Assembly: GCA_031772625.1 (NCBI GenBank)
Contig: CM062820.1
Span: 1,078,245,369-1,078,309,368, forward strand
Source: Pinus tabuliformis
Taxonomy: Eukaryota; Streptophyta; Pinopsida; Pinales; Pinaceae
Reading direction: 5' to 3'
Length of the DNA: 64,000 nucleotides
In this document: piece by piece, positions 60,240 to 64,000 of the stretch
Layout of the letters: every line of letters begins with the position of its first letter
Numbering within the stretch: position 1 is the stretch's first letter
Translations under genes and position numbers: made by a program
The notes under the pieces: model-generated
Database searches by the model: none
Told to the model about the DNA's origin: nothing
Seen by the model: only the letters and a program-made list of their open reading frames with translations

Positions 60240-61060
60240 ACAGGATATATGTACCAGATAACAGTGAGCTGAAGAAGTTGATCTTGAGGGAGTTTCATGT
60301 GAAACCATATTCAAGTCATCCAGGTTATCAGAAGAAATTGACTGCAGTGAAGGCATATTACTATTGGCCGAATATGAAGAGGGATGTTGCATAGGTTGTG
60401 GCTAGATGATTTGATTGCCAGTGAGCGAAGGCAGAGTGTAAACATCTAGGTGGACTACTACAATTGATTGCGATTATAGAATGGAAATGAGAGGTCATTT
60501 CCATGGACTTCATCATAGGGTTGATGAAGACAGTGAAGCAACATGATTCCATCATGGTCATTATGGATAGGTTAACAAAGGTTGCACACTTCATTCCGGT
60601 GAATTCTACGTACTCAGTTAGTGATGTGGCATAGGTGTTCCTCAGATATGTGGTTAGATTACATGGTGTTCCGAATAATATTGTGTCAGACAGGGATGCG
60701 AAGTTCACTTCCAAGTTTTGGAAGGTGTTATTTGCAAGTTTGGGCACATATTTGGCCTTTAGCACAACTTATCATCCATAGACAGATGAACAGACAGAGA
60801 AGGTCAATGGGATATTAGAGGATATGTTGAGGATGTATGTGATGCATCAAAAATGGAAATGAGAAGAGTATCTCCCTTTGGTAGAGTTCGCAAACAACAA
60901 CGGTTATCAGAAGTCATTAAGGATGAGTCCTTTTGAGGCATTTCATGGGAACAATTGTAACACTCCTATCGGTTGGAGTGATCCTGTTAGCAGGGTATTG
61001 ATTGGAACAGATATGTTGGTAGACAAGGAACAAGAGATGCAGTTGATCAAGAAGAATCTA
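60240..61060 (+). pseudogene. Chromovirus integrase region
   Basis: It has a zinc-binding part (YYWPNMKRDVA near 60360). The core carries SMDFI-like, [46 protein letters not shown] and NGYQKSLRMSPFEAFHG. The aspartates of the catalytic triad are visible, and the wording is chromovirus. The fossil has many breaks. Confidence 0.85.
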
Positions 61061-61099
61061 AAGGAAACATAGGATAGGCAGAAGAGTTATGTAGACGAG

Positions 61100-61545
61100 A
61101 ACAGGTTGTTCAAGGGGTTCAAGTTCGGGGAACAAGTGTACTTGCACATCAAACTGAAGAAGAGCCCCTTGCAGATTGGATCATGTGCCAAGCTGGCACC
61201 ACAGTTTTGTGGGCCCTTTAGTATCATTGAGAGGATTGGTTCAGTAGGTTATCGACTTGCACTGCCTCTGACATTGAAAGTCCACAATGTTTTCCATGTA
61301 TCTTTGCTTACGAAGTATGTTAAGGATGTTGATCATGTAATTGAATGGTCTATTTTGTAGGTGGAACCAGATGGAGAATTCTAGCTGGAGCCTTAGTGTA
61401 TATTGCAGAAAAAGGTGCTCATGCTCCGGAACTAAGCAATCGAGAAAATTAAAGTGCAATGGAAGCAATTTGGGCCCGATGAAGCTACATGGGAGATCGA
61501 AGAATCAGATGCAGGCCATGTATCCTTCCTTGATTGCCGGATGAG
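61100..61545 (+). pseudogene. Integrase C-terminal domain with chromodomain
   Basis: It opens with FKFGEQVYLHIKLKKSPLQ, KLAPQFCGPFSIIERIGSVG, YRLALPLTLKVHNVFHVSLL and TKYVKDVDHVIEW (the GPY/F module). After this comes a chromodomain-like end with IKVQWKQFGPDEATWE and MYPSL. Chromodomains of this group guide integration to heterochromatin in living members. Confidence 0.85.
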
Positions 61546-61559
61546 GCAAAGCAACTTGA

Positions 61560-61890
61560 CATGGTGGTTTGGTATTTGGTATATTCTTTATGGTGGTTCG
61601 ATATATGCTTTATGATGGTTTGATATATGCTATATGATGTTTGATATGTTCTTAGATATTATGACTAGTATATATTTGATATATGTTTTTGTATATGATT
61701 TGGCATATGTTTTGGTACCTATATTTATGGTGATGTTGCTATATGTAGCCATGTGTATGGATGTAAATACTGTAACGAGCTATGTTATAAATCTCCACTA
61801 GGCAGTATGGGTTCATGTCATTATGGTTATGTTATCATGTGATTATGCTATCATGTGGTTATGTTATCATGATGTTATGATGTCATGTGG
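61560..61890 (+). repeat. Short tandem repeats in the chromovirus 3' region
   Basis: TTTGATATATGCTTTATGATGG-like units recur at 61565-61720. TTATCATGTGGTTATG-like units recur at 61817-61885. Both are degenerate and non-coding, before the polypurine tract. Confidence 0.75.
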
Positions 61891-62100
61891 ATTGGCACTC
61901 AAAATGATGATCATTGTGAAAACCGTAATGAGTTGTGTTATAAAGCTCCACTATGTGGTATGTTGTCATGATGTTTTTCTCTTGAGAAAATATTTCATTG
62001 TAAATGTTGCATCGAGCTATTTTATAAAGCTTCATGAGGAGTATCTCTTCTTTCAGCAGGTTTCTGAGGTATATATGTGATTGAAAACTGAGGACGGTGT

Positions 62101-62119
62101 CCCCCAAGGGGGAGGGTTC
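62101..62119 (+). promoter_or_regulatory. Polypurine tract
   Basis: AAGGGGGAGGGTTC lies immediately before the TGTAACAACC start of the 3' LTR, the usual site of plus-strand priming. Confidence 0.85.
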
Positions 62120-64000
62120 TGTAACAACCTTGGGGAAAATTCCATGTAATAAAAGTTAAAAACAATAACCACGGATGAATGAGACACTTATTCCAAGCTG
62201 AATGTTGGGAAAGACATCTTAGGGGGTGTTCATTTGGTTGTTTATGGGTAAGGAAATTGACAAAGGCGGTGGCTAAGGCTTTGAAAAGGCAAAATGACAT
62301 TTTGGCACATTTATTTATGAAAATAATGGAAATTAGGAGAAAATGGAGGTGAAAGGTCACAGGTTGCATGTGAGGAGGAAAATGAAGGAAAATAATGGAA
62401 AATGAAGAAAATAGAGGCCTCATTCATAAAAAGTATTCTAAGGATCAGTTGATAAAATTTTGTCATTTTAGCTTTGAATCTCATTCATTATTCTCTCTCT
62501 CTCTCACACACACTCTTGGACAATTAGAGTTTTATTGGATCACTTTGGTATTGGAGCAAGAGAGGCAAAGAAGGCAAGGGAAAGCAAAGATCAAGCAGGG
62601 AAAGGCATGATCAAGCAACTACAATAGGCTTCATTGTAAGTATCGACTTGGATGTTTATTTTCCTTGCTAGAGTTGGCATGCATGCGATTGCATGTGTTT
62701 CTTCTCTACCATGGCATGGGTTTTTCCAGGTGTGACAGTATTTTCAACCTAGCCTTGCCATTTCCTGATAGATTTTATGAGATGGTTTCTCTCATTGAGT
62801 TCATGTGGGATGGCCGGATTGGATTCAAAGATGAGTGGGGTAGATCTCCAAATTGACAAACACTTGGTGTAATGGTCTGTAAACCAGACTGAGGATGCAA
62901 GAGTCCATTGCCCTAGTAACCCTTTAACCAAAATGTGGGTTGCAGTAATGCCTGATTATGTGCCTCATTGGGCCTATGAATCCTTGCCGATGAATGGAGG
63001 GATATATGGTAAATCCTAGAGAGTATGTCTCGGTGTAGGGCCTAGTGATCCCCGGATTGGACCGCGGATGCACAGTAAAGCATGAGAGACTAGGGGCACT
63101 CAAATTCCTCACGGTGTAGGTGGAGGAATCCGTTGGCGTCCACATTGATTGGTGTTTTTGATGTGTTATATGAGTCCCACATTCATTCTTGGAATATGGC
63201 ACAGGGGTGATTGGTTGAAGAGAGACTTGGCTCAACCAATCTATGGTCAGGTGGAATGTGGTAGTCCCATCAACAGTTCGTTCATTGCATTGATTAATGA
63301 GATTAATTCCATTGATTTTCATGTGTAAATGTACTAATGTATATATGGATTTTTATGGCTGATATGTTTATTGTATTTTTTCTCCTATTATGCCAGTTAT
63401 ATGTACATTTTATGGCAGCAGCCATGTTTGGCTCTCAACATGATTTTGCTTGTATATGAATGGATCTTGTATCTATGACCTAATAAGTGATAAGGAAGCA
63501 AAAGACATGAGGAAACAATGGTTCATGGTGATTCTTAGATAATTATGAGATCCCTACACTTAATTTTGTTGTTTACACCTATAGGTTACATGTTGACAAT
63601 ATGTTTGATGAAATGCCTGTCATGGCTAGTAGGGGTCTGGTTAAGGTCTTGATCAACTATTTACTTTTGCAAAAAAAAATTCCCTGTACTTTGCTTGATT
63701 TTGAGCTTTCATTCCATTCTGGGCAGTGGCTTGGGCTTTGGGCTTGAAAAAGTCGCTTAAATCCTGGGGTCCCTAGCACATAACTAGAAAGTTTGGTCCA
63801 CTGTTGCTGGCATGTAGGCCTATGAGAGCGACTTTAGGTCCATGTTCACTCCTTGCCCATAGGATGAGAGTGACTATGGCCTCAAAGGTCCATAACAAGA
63901 GTTGGACATAGGGACAGGCTATGTGAGTGGCTTAGTTGTCTCTTGAGGGTTTTGTTGATGATGTTGGATGACTGTGTGTGATGTTTCGCCAATTCCACTT
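62120..64000 (+). repeat. 3' LTR of the chromovirus (continues beyond the window)
   Basis: It aligns with 54065 to about 56010. Roughly the last 100 bp of the LTR, and any target duplication, lie beyond the window. Confidence 0.9.

Larger units (their letters stand above)
54065..64000 (+). mobile_element. Old chromodomain-bearing Ty3/gypsy chromovirus, 3' LTR cut by the window end
   Basis: 5' LTR 54065-56110, PBS about 56114-56126, gag 56800-58015, protease to about 58500, RT and RNase H 58640-60000, integrase 60240-61060, C-terminal domain with chromodomain 61100-61545, polypurine tract 62101-62119, and 3' LTR from 62120 past the window end. It is of chromovirus type, probably Tekay/Del-like from the integrase C-terminus and LTR length of about 2 kb. 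The LTRs show frequent substitutions and indels (well above 5 percent by eye), so it is old and carries many breaks. The order RT-RNase H-IN-chromodomain is the family standard. Confidence 0.9.

Overview
The window is nuclear DNA of a seed plant, most likely a flowering plant. It holds no intact host gene. Almost everything recognisable is LTR retrotransposon of plant-type clades: chromovirus and Athila-like Ty3/gypsy, and Ty1/copia. Around these lie AT-rich unique sequence, microsatellites, MITE-like elements, one probable tRNA-derived SINE and one degraded host-like gene of the pectin methylesterase inhibitor (PMEI) type. All calls were made by reading the sequence and the translated frames; no database search was possible.

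Layout. 1-3660: relics of a Ty3/gypsy element, with a protease-like fragment at the left edge, a degenerate repeat block and an LTR-like stretch with TATA and poly-A signals. 3781-5556: a diverged direct repeat of about 450 bp. 5388-42155 (minus strand): one old chromovirus-like Ty3/gypsy insertion. Its LTRs lie at 5388-6683 and 40318-42155, flanked by near-matching 5-bp sites. Its body is split within the protease region by about 29 kb of foreign DNA. That insert (about 10061-39003) has terminal inverted repeats and a 9-bp target-duplication-like flank, as in Mutator-like transposons. It carries palindromic subterminal motifs, two inverted copies of a 0.4-kb MITE, a possible captured gene fragment and, nested again, a tandem Athila-like complex.

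The Athila-like complex (17415-37567) is a partial upstream copy (RT to accessory ORF) joined through a shared middle LTR to a complete-length 13.8-kb element (LTR 23752-25858, PBS, gag, PR-RT-RNaseH-IN, spacer, accessory ORF, LTR 35460-37567). The two LTRs differ by about 2 percent by my manual count, so this is the youngest layer. Its most unusual property is a short word, TTCTACAGGAA. It recurs roughly 30 times per element unit in the LTR, in the non-coding spacer and inside the accessory ORF, where it encodes the Ser-Thr-Gly of an STGSPK repeat.

43048-48414 (minus): an old Ty1/copia element with a perfect 5-bp TSD (TAAAG). 48735-49489 (minus): PMEI-like pseudogene with a triplicated C-terminal segment. 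49650-49812: minisatellite. About 50030-50150 (minus): SINE-like sequence with A and B boxes. About 51900-53980 (minus): end of another copia element with its LTR. 54065 to the window end (plus): an old chromodomain-bearing chromovirus whose 3' LTR runs off the window.

The genes do not form a host pathway. The window is a nested stack of insertions whose order can be read: old chromoviruses and copia elements first, then a TIR element inside one of them, then a recent Athila-like complex inside that.
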